Assembly (NCBI GenBank): GCA_031261455.1
Contig: JAISJP010000007.1
Location: forward strand, 186,001-250,000
From: Propionibacteriaceae bacterium
GTDB taxonomy: Bacteria; Actinomycetota; Actinomycetes; Propionibacteriales; Propionibacteriaceae
Length of the DNA: 64,000 bases
Direction of reading: 5' to 3'
Shown: piece after piece, positions 17,158 through 24,728 of the stretch
Numbering within the stretch: the stretch's first letter is position 1
How the letters are laid out: every line of letters begins with the position of its first letter
Position numbers and translations under genes: made by a program
The notes under the pieces: model-generated
Seen by the model: only the letters and a program-made list of their open reading frames with translations
Database searches by the model: none
Told to the model about the DNA's origin: nothing

Positions 17158-17940
17158 CTACTTGTCACGGGCAGCGGTAAGAGTAGAGACGTTCGGGTCT
17201 AGCGCGGCGTTGTACAAGTCTCCCCATGTTATCCAGTTGCGGCCACACGAGCAGTACGCACGGTACGAGTCATCATCTGCCGTGTATTTTGTCGGCTTGA
17301 GTACTAATGTCCCTGGTACTGTCGGCCCATTGGCCGAACCTGGCCCGAATAGGTACTCGTCTTCTGGCGTCCACCGTTCCCAAAAAGTCGATGGCAGCTG
17401 AACCCATGTATTGTTACCCTGATGCAACCCTAGGTATTTGAGGGTATTTTTCTCGTCATCAGTCCTAGCCACGGCGCGGGCGGCACTGCGAGCCCGAAAG
17501 CGTGCGCGGCTGTTCTCCCCAGTGTGGGCGCGGAAGAGGTCGTCAGTGGGACGCTTTGCCAATTGTTCGCGCGGTACGACCCAGTCGCCGCGCAGGTTCG
17601 CACTGAGTGTTGGAATGTAGACCGGATAGGTTGTGGTCTCGTAGACGTATCCGAGCGCGTGTGAGGGTGATTCTTTCGGACAATAGACCGTTAGCATTAC
17701 GTGTGCCCGAAACGAGCGCCTACGCTTGACGTGAAGCCCTTTGCGCACCGTTTCTAACACAGGTTGCAAGAGTTCCAATTGCTCTGCGGCCCAGTCGCCA
17801 GCGTCATGCTCATTACCGTTTTCGTCCACATAATCCCACGGACCGCGCGCCAACCAGTCGTGTTCCTGTTCCAGACGCTCAAGCCACACATTGGCCAAGA
17901 GGCGGTCATTCTCGACTATACGGCGACTGTTCCCACTCAC
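17158..17940 (-). CDS. element protein of unknown function
   Basis: A 260-residue soluble protein that I do not recognise. The N-terminal third is acidic (ENDRLLANVWLERLEQEHDW, DENGNEHDAGDWAAEQLELL). A central basic stretch follows (GENSRARFRARSAARAVAR), and the C-terminus has a small Cys pair in YRAYCSCGRNW. There is no signal peptide or membrane segment. It starts at GTG behind a strong ribosome site (GGAGGGAGG), which supports real expression. It sits between the integrase and excisionase genes, the usual cargo or replication-accessory slot. It could be a replication partner of the primase, a phage-interference factor or cargo; sequence alone does not say. Confidence 0.75.
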   Translation of the reverse strand: MSGNSRRIVENDRLLANVWLERLEQEHDWLARGPWDYVDENGNEHDAGDWAAEQLELLQPVLETVRKGLHVKRRRSFRAHVMLTVYCPKESPSHALGYVYETTTYPVYIPTLSANLRGDWVVPREQLAKRPTDDLFRAHTGENSRARFRARSAARAVARTDDEKNTLKYLGLHQGNNTWVQLPSTFWERWTPEDEYLFGPGSANGPTVPGTLVLKPTKYTADDDSYRAYCSCGRNWITWGDLYNAALDPNVSTLTAARDK

Positions 17941-17966
17941 TGGCTCACGCCTCCCTCTCCGGTTTC

Positions 17967-17999
17967 TAACGCTGTATCACAACTGTCACGAGTGTCACG
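17967..17999. repeat. iteron-like cluster between integrase and unknown gene
   Basis: TAACGCTGTATC (17967-17978, inverted copy at 16589-16600) overlaps TCACAACTGTCAC (17977-17989), followed by GAGTGTCACG. These share the TGTCAC core with the two clusters inside the primase gene. Confidence 0.5.
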
Positions 18000-18022
18000 T
18001 TTCCGAGTAGTTGATTTCATGG

Positions 18023-19228
18023 CTACCCTCTGGCCTCTTGCCTACCCTGCTCGATGTAAGCGGATAGGTTGCTCATAACCTGCTGTTGGTGCTCTGTCTC
18101 GATCTGTTCGTAGCGTTTGGTCATGCGTGATTCAGTGTGTCCGATGCTGGTCAGGCGCTCGGTTTCGGAAGCCCCACTGTTGCCAAGGTAGGTAACCGCT
18201 GTACGGCGCATATCGTGGAATGTGTACTCGCATACCCCTGCCTGCTTGCAAGCTCGTTTCTGTGCCCGTAGCCAACTGCCGTGGTGTACTAGCTGGTTGG
18301 TATGTACTGTGTCGTGGAACAGCAACGCGTCCATGTCTGAGCCAACCCGGCCCGGCAGGTAGATGCCGTCCTCACTGATACGCCCGTCTAGGTGTTCTCT
18401 GAAGTCCTGCCGTAGAGCTGGTGGTATCGGCACGTCACGTATACCCGCGTCTGTCTTGGGCCTAGTGATCTCGACTAGGCCACCGGGGTACACCTGCCCT
18501 TGTCTTGTCACATGGATAACGCCCGCGTCTAGGTCAATGTCTTTGCGGCGCAGTTCTCGCACCTCGCCACTGCGTAGGCCACACCATGCCCCAATAAGGA
18601 CGCCCAACCTCCACGATTCCGGCCAAGCATCCGCAATGCGTGCAACCTCGGCGGGAGTAGGTGCCTTGATGACTCTGCGCTTGGAACCCGTGCCGGCACC
18701 CCGTATCTTGCAGGGGTTGGCCGCAATGATCCCGTCTTCCACGGCTCGGCTGAACAATGATTTCAGCAACGCGTACGCCTGGTTGTTGACCCTCTGAGTC
18801 TCAGCAGGGAGCGAATGCCACCAGCTAGCCACCTCGGAACTCGTAACACCGCTCACCGGCAAATGCCCAAAAGTGGGAAGAATCTGGATGCGCAAGAGCC
18901 GTTCATTGAGCCGCTGCGTGCCCGTTGCTAGCGGCTTACCACCAACACCGGTAGATGAGAACCTAGCCGCGTATTCGGCCAGCGAGAGACCCTGCCGGGC
19001 ACGCTGTAGTTCCTCTCTACGTTTCGGCGTGAGCCACTCCGAGAGTCTCCCTTGTGCTTGCAGACCATCCAAGTAGCGTTTCTCGCCATCTAGCCATGCC
19101 TGCGCAGACAGTTTGGTAATGAACGTTTCCGGAGCTGTACAACGCAGTAGATCACTCCCAACATAGGACGCCTGATACTTACCCGATGGAAGCCGTCGAA
19201 CCTTGCCCCAACCCGTGCCCCTTGCCAT
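18023..19228 (-). CDS. int: tyrosine recombinase / integrase of the element
   Basis: Site-specific recombinase that inserts and excises the element at tRNA-Leu. The 401-residue protein has an N-terminal arm-binding region, a SAM-like core-binding domain (about 80-175) and the catalytic domain with all expected residues: Arg219 (CGLRSGE), His338 and Arg341 (FHDMRRTA), His364 (GHTESRMT) and nucleophile Tyr373. Its start lies about 130 bases from the tRNA junction, with the right arm-type repeat immediately upstream, the usual layout for actinobacterial and phage integrases. The gene looks intact. Confidence 0.93.
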   Translation of the reverse strand: MARGTGWGKVRRLPSGKYQASYVGSDLLRCTAPETFITKLSAQAWLDGEKRYLDGLQAQGRLSEWLTPKRREELQRARQGLSLAEYAARFSSTGVGGKPLATGTQRLNERLLRIQILPTFGHLPVSGVTSSEVASWWHSLPAETQRVNNQAYALLKSLFSRAVEDGIIAANPCKIRGAGTGSKRRVIKAPTPAEVARIADAWPESWRLGVLIGAWCGLRSGEVRELRRKDIDLDAGVIHVTRQGQVYPGGLVEITRPKTDAGIRDVPIPPALRQDFREHLDGRISEDGIYLPGRVGSDMDALLFHDTVHTNQLVHHGSWLRAQKRACKQAGVCEYTFHDMRRTAVTYLGNSGASETERLTSIGHTESRMTKRYEQIETEHQQQVMSNLSAYIEQGRQEARG

Positions 19229-19243
19229 GGTATAGCCCCTAGT

Positions 19244-19265
19244 TTTCGTGCCCTATACGTGCCCT
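19244..19265. repeat. arm-type repeat, right copy
   Basis: Identical to 14704-14725. The second CGTGCCCT (19258-19265) also forms a palindrome with AGGGCACG (19271-19278), so the site may double as an operator for the integrase promoter. Confidence 0.7.
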
Positions 19266-19320
19266 ATAAGAGGGCACGCCTGACATTTCTAGTCTACTCG
19301 TGGCTACATTAGAAAGAGTA

Positions 19321-19354
19321 AAACCCCTAGTCAAACCTAATTGACTAGGGGTTT
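19321..19354 (-). terminator. element-borne terminator of tRNA-Leu
   Basis: Perfect 14-bp stem AAACCCCTAGTCAA / TTGACTAGGGGTTT with a six-base loop, six bases beyond the tRNA 3' end. On the minus strand it is followed by TACTCTTTCT. It replaces the host hairpin that was displaced to 14392-14427. Confidence 0.8.
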
Positions 19355-19360
19355 CCCACG

Positions 19361-19446
19361 TGCGCGAAAGAGGACTTGAACCTCCACGCCCATAATCGGG
19401 CACTAGCACCTCAAGCTAGCGCGTCTACCTATTCCGCCACCCGCGC
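19361..19446 (-). tRNA. tRNA-Leu (GAG)
   Basis: An 86-base class II tRNA on the minus strand. The acceptor stem GCGCGGG pairs with TTCGCGC (two G-U pairs), the anticodon stem CTAGC / GCTAG encloses loop TTGAGGT with anticodon GAG, a long variable arm follows (GTGCCCGATTATGGGC region), and the T-loop is TTCAAGT. No CCA is encoded. Its 3' end is the attachment core of the element. The gene stays complete because the element brings the missing 3' bases and a new terminator. Confidence 0.95.
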
Positions 19447-19505
19447 AGGTGTCTGAGTTGCACTTCAAGTTGGAGACTTGAATGAGCATCGCAGCGCAAG
19501 TAACT

Positions 19506-19533
19506 ATAGTACGTCGCCCGCTCAGTTATCCAA
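19506..19533 (-). promoter_or_regulatory. probable tRNA-Leu promoter
   Basis: On the minus strand, TTGGAT (-35, 19528-19533) and TACTAT (-10, 19506-19511) are spaced by 16 bases, about 50 bases upstream of the tRNA 5' end. Confidence 0.5.
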
Positions 19534-19577
19534 CCGGGCGGCACATTGAGGGTGAGGGACGTGAGAGAATAGTCGTC

Positions 19578-20906
19578 ATGGCAACAGAAGTTCTGCACGC
19601 GGTGGACGACGAAGTCGTCGAGATTGCCCGCGACCTTATCCGCTTTGATACTTCCAACTACGGCAAGGATGCCGACGGGCCGGGCGAAAACTTGGCTGCC
19701 GAGTATGTGGTTGACAAGTTGAGCGAAGTTGGGCTGGACAGCGAGTGGGTGGAGCCGTTCCCCGGACGTGCTACCGTTGTCGCCAACTGGGCACCTCCGG
19801 GCACCGACATGAGCCTGAAGCCGTTGATGATCCATGTGCACACCGATGTGGTACCGGCGGCGGCTTCCGACTGGACGCATCCCCCGTTCGCCGCAGAGGT
19901 GGCCGATGGCTGCATCTGGGGACGCGGCGCGGTGGACATGAAAGACATGGACGCCATGGTGCTCTCCGTGGTGCGGGCGCGCATTCGTGACGGACGCGCG
20001 CCACGGCGTCCCATTCGGCTGGTGTTCTTTGCCGACGAAGAAGCCAGCGGTTTCAAGGGGTCACAGTGGGTTGCTGCTAACCGCCCGGACCTGCTGCGAG
20101 ACTGCGAATATGCCATCTCAGAGGTGGGTGGATTCTCGCTGACCATTCGTGACGATCTGCGTCTCTACCTAGTGGAGAGCGCCGAGAAGGGGCTACTGTG
20201 GCTCAAACTCATCGCTGACGGCACTGCCGGACATGGCTCGATGCGCAACTATGACAATGCTGTCACTGAGTTGGCGGCCGCTGTAGGGCGCATCGGAAAC
20301 TACCAGTGGCCCACTGAACTGCATCCGGCGCAGGAAGCGTTCATCCGCGAACTGGAAGACTCGCTGGGAGTGCCGATTGAGGCCAGCACCGTTGAGGCCA
20401 CGCTGTCGCGACTGGGCGGAATCTCCCGCATGATCGGTGCCTGCATGTCGCACACCGCCAACCCGACCCGACTGGACGCGGGCTACATGAGCAACGTGAT
20501 CCCGTCTCAAGCCACGGCCACCATCGACACCCGTTTCCTGCCCGGCAAGAAGGATGAGCTGCTCGCCAAGATTCGCGAGTTGGCTGGCGAGAAGGTGCGC
20601 GTCGAGACGATCAGCGACTGCGCGAGTGTGGAGACCGAGTTTGCTGGCGGTCTAGCTGACGCCATGCAGGCGGCGCTGATCCGCGAGGACCCGGCGGCCA
20701 AGGCTGTGCCGTACATGCTGTCGGCGGGCACCGATGCCAAGAACTTTGATCCGGCGTGGGGAATCAAGTGCTTCGGATTCTGCCCGCTGCAGCTGCCGCC
20801 AGACTTGGACTTCAACGCCCTGTTCCATGGGGTGGATGAGCGCATCCCGATTGACAGCCTCAAGTTTGGGGCACGCGTGCTCGACCACTTCCTAGACTTG
20901 GCGTGA
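19578..20906 (+). CDS. M20-family metallopeptidase
   Basis: Cytosolic dizinc peptidase/deacylase of the M20 (ArgE/DapE/carboxypeptidase G2) family, 442 residues. Metal-site motifs are present: HVHTDVVP with the first His, GRGAVDMKD with the bridging Asp, the catalytic ADEEASG Glu pair and a C-terminal His in NALFHGVDERIP. The dimerisation domain is inserted in the middle. Family members hydrolyse dipeptides or N-acyl amino acids. Annotated relatives in actinobacteria are called M20/M25/M40 peptidases, and DapE activity cannot be excluded. The ATG chosen is the one followed by the family N-terminus. Confidence 0.9.
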   Translation: MATEVLHAVDDEVVEIARDLIRFDTSNYGKDADGPGENLAAEYVVDKLSEVGLDSEWVEPFPGRATVVANWAPPGTDMSLKPLMIHVHTDVVPAAASDWTHPPFAAEVADGCIWGRGAVDMKDMDAMVLSVVRARIRDGRAPRRPIRLVFFADEEASGFKGSQWVAANRPDLLRDCEYAISEVGGFSLTIRDDLRLYLVESAEKGLLWLKLIADGTAGHGSMRNYDNAVTELAAAVGRIGNYQWPTELHPAQEAFIRELEDSLGVPIEASTVEATLSRLGGISRMIGACMSHTANPTRLDAGYMSNVIPSQATATIDTRFLPGKKDELLAKIRELAGEKVRVETISDCASVETEFAGGLADAMQAALIREDPAAKAVPYMLSAGTDAKNFDPAWGIKCFGFCPLQLPPDLDFNALFHGVDERIPIDSLKFGARVLDHFLDLA

Positions 20907-20910
20907 CCCC

Positions 20911-21093
20911 CTAGCGGATGTTGGAGCGGGTGAGTTCGTTCGTCTCTTTGGGCTTGACGATGGCGTAGACAATCGCCACGGGGATCGCAATGGCAGCGAG
21001 CGAGACCAGCGCCCCGATGAAGAAGCCGAGCAGCTTGATGCTGACCGAGATAACGGCGATCGTCACCAAGACTTTGAGAATGTTGTTGAGCAT
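20911..21093 (-). CDS. small two-helix membrane protein
   Basis: A 60-residue protein with two adjacent hydrophobic segments (ILKVLVTIAVISVSIKLLG and IGALVSLAAIAIPVAIVYAI) and a charged C-terminus (KPKETNELTRSNIR). It has a very good ribosome site (GAAGGAG), so it is likely expressed. It converges on the M20 peptidase gene with four bases between the stop codons. I do not recognise the family; such proteins may be membrane stress or toxin-like peptides, but no antitoxin RNA is evident. Confidence 0.7.
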   Translation of the reverse strand: MLNNILKVLVTIAVISVSIKLLGFFIGALVSLAAIAIPVAIVYAIVKPKETNELTRSNIR

Positions 21094-21401
21094 CTCTGCT
21101 TCTCCTTCGTGTCTGCTGTGAGTAGCACAGCGGATATTGAAACTGCCAAACCCACAAGTTGAGCCTGCTACGCTCAACTTTACCACATCAAAGGGTCACT
21201 GCAAGATCAATCACTGGTTCAAGGAGAAATCGATCAAAGGTTAACGTCAGCTGAACCAAACATTAACGGCAAATCACGGTTCCATATACCTTTCGCATGT
21301 CATCCAAACGGCACTAAAGACGTATCTACGCTGGACTGGTTAGAACATATTAGGTCGCTCCTGGGGCCGCCCACTGGCGACGTTTTTGCGAGGAGTCACG
21401 T
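21094..21401. other. divergent intergenic region
   Basis: Gene-free and notably AT-rich between the small membrane protein and the CoA-transferase gene. It should carry promoters for both, but no pair of boxes stands out and no terminator hairpin is visible. Confidence 0.4.
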
Positions 21402-22586
21402 ATGAAACCACTCGAAGGTATCACGGTCCTTGACTTGAGCCGTGTCCTAGCCGGGCCGTATGCGGGCATGATGCTCGCCGACCAAGGCGCAAATGTCATC
21501 AAGATTGAACCCCCCAAGGTCGGAGACGACTCCAGAGCGTTTGGCCCGTTTGTGGGCAAGGAGAGCGCCTATTACATGAGTCTGAACCGCAACAAGCGTT
21601 CAGTCGTGCTGAACTTCAAGGACCCGCAGCATGTGGCAGTGTTCAAGGAGTTGGTTGCCAGGGCCGACGTGGTGCTAGAGAACTACCGTCCCGGCACCGC
21701 CGAGAAACTTGGCATCGGCTACGACGTACTCAAAGAGATTAACCCGCAACTGATCTACGCCCAGTGCTCCGGGTTTGGAAACACTGGTCCATATCGTCTG
21801 AAGCCCGCATATGACGTCGTGGTGCAAGCCATGGGCGGCATCATGAGCATTACCGGTGCCGAAGGTGGCGAGCCCACACGCGTGGGCGCTTCCGTCGGCG
21901 ACGTGATCGCCGGAATCTTCACGGCGTTTGGTGTGGTGACCGCGTTGGAGGTGCGTCATCGCCTAGGTCACGGTCAGAAGATCGACATCTCAATGCTCGA
22001 CTGCCAGGTGGCCGTGCTGGAGAATGCCATCGCCCGCTACGTCACCACAGGCGTGTCGCCGGTGCCGATCGGCAACCGTCACCCATCTATCACCCCGTTC
22101 GCCGGCTTCACCGCCTCCGACGGCTACGTGATTGTTGGCGCAGGCAACGAGAAGCTGTGGGGGTTGCTGGTCAACCTTCTTGACAAGCCGGAACTGCTCA
22201 CCGATCCGCGCTTCACCACCAACGGTGACCGCACCGCCAACGTGTACGAGCTGACGCCCATCCTCAACGAGGCGTTCTCGCACAAAACGAGGGCAGAGTG
22301 GCTCACGGAGTTGGAGGCTGCTGGTCTACCGTGCGCGCCGATCAACAACGTGGAGGCAATCGTCAACGACCCACAGATCGCCGAGCGCGACATGATCGTC
22401 GAGGTCACCCACCCCGTGGCTGGCCCGCTGAAGATGCCAGGCATCCCGGTGAAGTTCTCCGAGACCCCAGGCTCGGTTGACACGTGTGCTCCCCTCCTGG
22501 GGCAGCACACGTCGGAGGTGCTGCAGGAGGTTCTCGGTTGGGAGCCTGCTGCAGCTGATGAGTTCGCGGCCCACGCGGAAGACTAA
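21402..22586 (+). CDS. CaiB/BaiF family (class III) CoA-transferase
   Basis: Moves CoA between carboxylic acids, forming an intertwined dimer. The 394-residue protein starts with the family signature LEGITVLDLSRVLAGPYAGM and has EPPKVGDDSR, NRNKRSVVLNFK and PAYDVVVQAMGG, where the Asp is the probable acyl-anhydride nucleophile. The closest familiar relatives are formyl-CoA, succinyl-CoA:mesaconate-type and L-carnitine CoA-transferases; the substrate cannot be chosen. AGGAG precedes the ATG. No acyl-CoA synthetase or decarboxylase gene neighbours it, so the context gives no help. Confidence 0.9.
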   Translation: MKPLEGITVLDLSRVLAGPYAGMMLADQGANVIKIEPPKVGDDSRAFGPFVGKESAYYMSLNRNKRSVVLNFKDPQHVAVFKELVARADVVLENYRPGTAEKLGIGYDVLKEINPQLIYAQCSGFGNTGPYRLKPAYDVVVQAMGGIMSITGAEGGEPTRVGASVGDVIAGIFTAFGVVTALEVRHRLGHGQKIDISMLDCQVAVLENAIARYVTTGVSPVPIGNRHPSITPFAGFTASDGYVIVGAGNEKLWGLLVNLLDKPELLTDPRFTTNGDRTANVYELTPILNEAFSHKTRAEWLTELEAAGLPCAPINNVEAIVNDPQIAERDMIVEVTHPVAGPLKMPGIPVKFSETPGSVDTCAPLLGQHTSEVLQEVLGWEPAAADEFAAHAED

Positions 22587-22750
22587 TACCTAGACTGAAG
22601 CGGGGGTGCGGCGAATGGGCGATGACGAATGCCGCCGCCTCCCGCTTCAACTGATGGCGGCAGCGCACCTCACCAGATGACCTCGCCAGCCACCGCCGTC
22701 ACCTAGGTAGAAAGGGCCAGCCAACTCCCACCTGAGAGTTAACTGTCAAT

Positions 22751-23422
22751 CTAGTCGTCAACAACCGTGCCGGATGTCAGACGTTTGTGTCGCCACGATG
22801 AACGTTTTGGTTTCATGTCCGCTGGAAGCGAGTAGCCATCCTTGTTGAGTTCAAGCATGGCAAGCTTGCGAACAACTGCCTCATCGCCGTCGAGCCATGC
22901 ACCCATCGGGTCTGGGCTGATCTTCGCTAACTCTAAGAGCGGGGCAGTGGCCATGGCGCGCAGCGCGAACAGTCGCATTCCGTTGCCCGCACGGACCAAC
23001 TTCTTCGCCTTGCCGGAGTTGCGCCAGAAGTCAAGGCGTTCCGGCAACCACTTTGACATCATGAACCCTACCGGGAGGATGAACACCACTATGGCCACAA
23101 CCATGGCCACAACCTCAATGCCGTGCGCCGCCGAGAAAGCGTACTCTCCGAGACTGCCGAACCCACCCGCCAGATAGTCGAATGGTGCCCGAATCGTGCT
23201 TCCAATAGCTGGAGCTCCACCCACAGTGTCTGCGGCAGACTCCATCCCCGATTCCATGCTCGCCATCAATTCTCCTATGGCGCGCGGTGGCACCGCCAGT
23301 AGCGAGATGAGGTAGTCAACCCAACCCGAGATCTTGACCCAAATGAAGATCCAGAGAATCAACCCAACGTCCATCGCCAACTGGCGTAGCATCAAGCGGG
23401 ATGGTCGTGCATAAAGATCCAT
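22751..23422 (-). CDS. conserved membrane protein, function unknown
   Basis: A 223-residue protein with an N-terminal helix (about 15-42), a second membrane segment around residues 100-122 (IEVVAMVVAIVVFILPVGFM) and a cytosolic C-terminus rich in Lys and Arg. Similar proteins occur next to DNA-processing genes in actinobacteria as an uncharacterised transmembrane family. Residues EWL/RNSGKAKKLVRAGNGMRLFALRA are basic and could contact membrane or nucleic acid. No function is assigned. Confidence 0.75.
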   Translation of the reverse strand: MDLYARPSRLMLRQLAMDVGLILWIFIWVKISGWVDYLISLLAVPPRAIGELMASMESGMESAADTVGGAPAIGSTIRAPFDYLAGGFGSLGEYAFSAAHGIEVVAMVVAIVVFILPVGFMMSKWLPERLDFWRNSGKAKKLVRAGNGMRLFALRAMATAPLLELAKISPDPMGAWLDGDEAVVRKLAMLELNKDGYSLPADMKPKRSSWRHKRLTSGTVVDD

Positions 23423-23573
23423 GGGTTAATCATGACGCGTTTGAACGACAGACGCCACGCGAACGACCCAGTCCATGTCCACCTCAATCGCACAACGGTG
23501 TCTAAATCAGTGGGCGTGTTCCGGTGTCCCGGCTGGCTCAACTGAATGCGTGGACTGGACAACCGGAATACTG

Positions 23574-24728
23574 TCATGCCGCCTCCCGTAGTTGTTGCGA
23601 GCCGCCGGCTGCCAATCTCCACCCCGATGAGCCGGACACGAGCAGCCCGAGGGCGTCCAGTTCCGAGATAGCTGCCAGACACTTAGACATGGGCAGCCCT
23701 GACACAAGGCTCAGTTCGCCTTGAGTTCGCCATCCTCTGGGAGGCAGGGCTTCGAGCAGGAGCCGTTGCGCATCAGTCAACTCGTCCCACTGGCTCTTGG
23801 CGGTGAACAGAGGTTCTTGTCCGTATCCGTTAAGTTCGCCTACCGCCATGAGCACGTCCTCGACGCTCGATACCAGTCCGGCCTCAGCGTCGCGGATGAG
23901 CCGGTTTGGGGTGACCGACGTTGCTGCCGTAACCGGCCCAGGGACGGCTAGCAGGACTCGCGAGAGAGCAGTTGCCCAAGAGGCAGTGTTACGCGCCCCA
24001 GATCGGGCCGCAGCCTCGACGATGACAGTTGCCTGCGACAATGCCGCGATCAGCCTGTTGCGGCACAGGAAAGCCATCTTGGATGGCGGAAACCCTGGTG
24101 GAGCCTCGGACACCACCAGTTGCTCGGTTGCTAAGCGCTCAAACAGGCTGCTGTTGCCACGCGGATAGGCGTTGTCTAAGCCCTGTGCAAAAACCCCAAT
24201 GGTGTGTCCCTCGCCGGTCAGCGCACCTCGATGCGCGCAGGCGTCGATGCCGTAGGCTCCCCCGGAGATGACCGTGACGCTGGGTTGTTGCATCGTTAGG
24301 TCGTTAGCCAACTCGGTAGCCACTATCTCGCCGTAGCGAGTGGAGGCTCGTGATCCGACGATGGCAACGCAGCGGCGCGTCATCTCGGTCAAGTTGCCCG
24401 GACCGCGCAGCCAAAGCCCAATTGGCACTCCGCCCCGTCCATCTGGCTCGCCACAGAACTCCAGGGATGCCAGCCCATCAGGCCACTCGTCGTCGCCGGG
24501 AATGATGAATCGCATCCCGGACTCGTCGGCTTCCTCCACGAGCGCTTCCACGTTGATGCGCGCCGCACGCAAGGCCCACACGCGTTCCTCACCGTTCCAA
24601 ACCTTGATGCGACTCCACGCCTCTAACGCCCCATACTGGGCCACTAAGCTCGCGGCCTGCGGAGTCCCCGCCTCAACTACCCGATTGATAGCTAATCGAG
24701 CCAACCGTTCGTCATCCCATTCGTTCAT
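23574..24728 (-). CDS. dprA: DNA-processing protein DprA
   Basis: Loads RecA onto incoming single-stranded DNA during natural transformation; in non-competent bacteria its role is unclear. The 384-residue protein has the Rossmann-like fold motifs VAIVGSRASTRYGE and SGGAYGIDACAHRGAL, and a C-terminal winged-helix segment (TQGELSLVSGLPMSKCLAAI). The ATG overlaps the comM stop as ATGA, so the two are translationally coupled. An alternative ATG five codons upstream is also possible. It is the third gene of yraN-comM-dprA, a widely conserved order. Confidence 0.93.
   Translation of the reverse strand: MNEWDDERLARLAINRVVEAGTPQAASLVAQYGALEAWSRIKVWNGEERVWALRAARINVEALVEEADESGMRFIIPGDDEWPDGLASLEFCGEPDGRGGVPIGLWLRGPGNLTEMTRRCVAIVGSRASTRYGEIVATELANDLTMQQPSVTVISGGAYGIDACAHRGALTGEGHTIGVFAQGLDNAYPRGNSSLFERLATEQLVVSEAPPGFPPSKMAFLCRNRLIAALSQATVIVEAAARSGARNTASWATALSRVLLAVPGPVTAATSVTPNRLIRDAEAGLVSSVEDVLMAVGELNGYGQEPLFTAKSQWDELTDAQRLLLEALPPRGWRTQGELSLVSGLPMSKCLAAISELDALGLLVSGSSGWRLAAGGSQQLREAA

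Larger units (their letters stand above)
14635..19383. mobile_element. integrative element in tRNA-Leu(GAG)
   Basis: About 4.7 kb lies between a duplicated tRNA-Leu 3' end and the intact tRNA gene. In order from the tRNA side it carries a tyrosine integrase, an unknown gene, a small excisionase-like protein and a zinc-finger primase/RecA-like helicase, all on the minus strand. There are no conjugation (traB/spdB), capsid, terminase or portal genes. This is the minimal set expected of a cryptic AICE-like plasmid or of a phage satellite that borrows packaging. Paired arm-type sites, iteron-like motifs and a replacement tRNA terminator support a functional or recently functional element. The exact ends depend on which left att copy is used. 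Confidence 0.85.
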
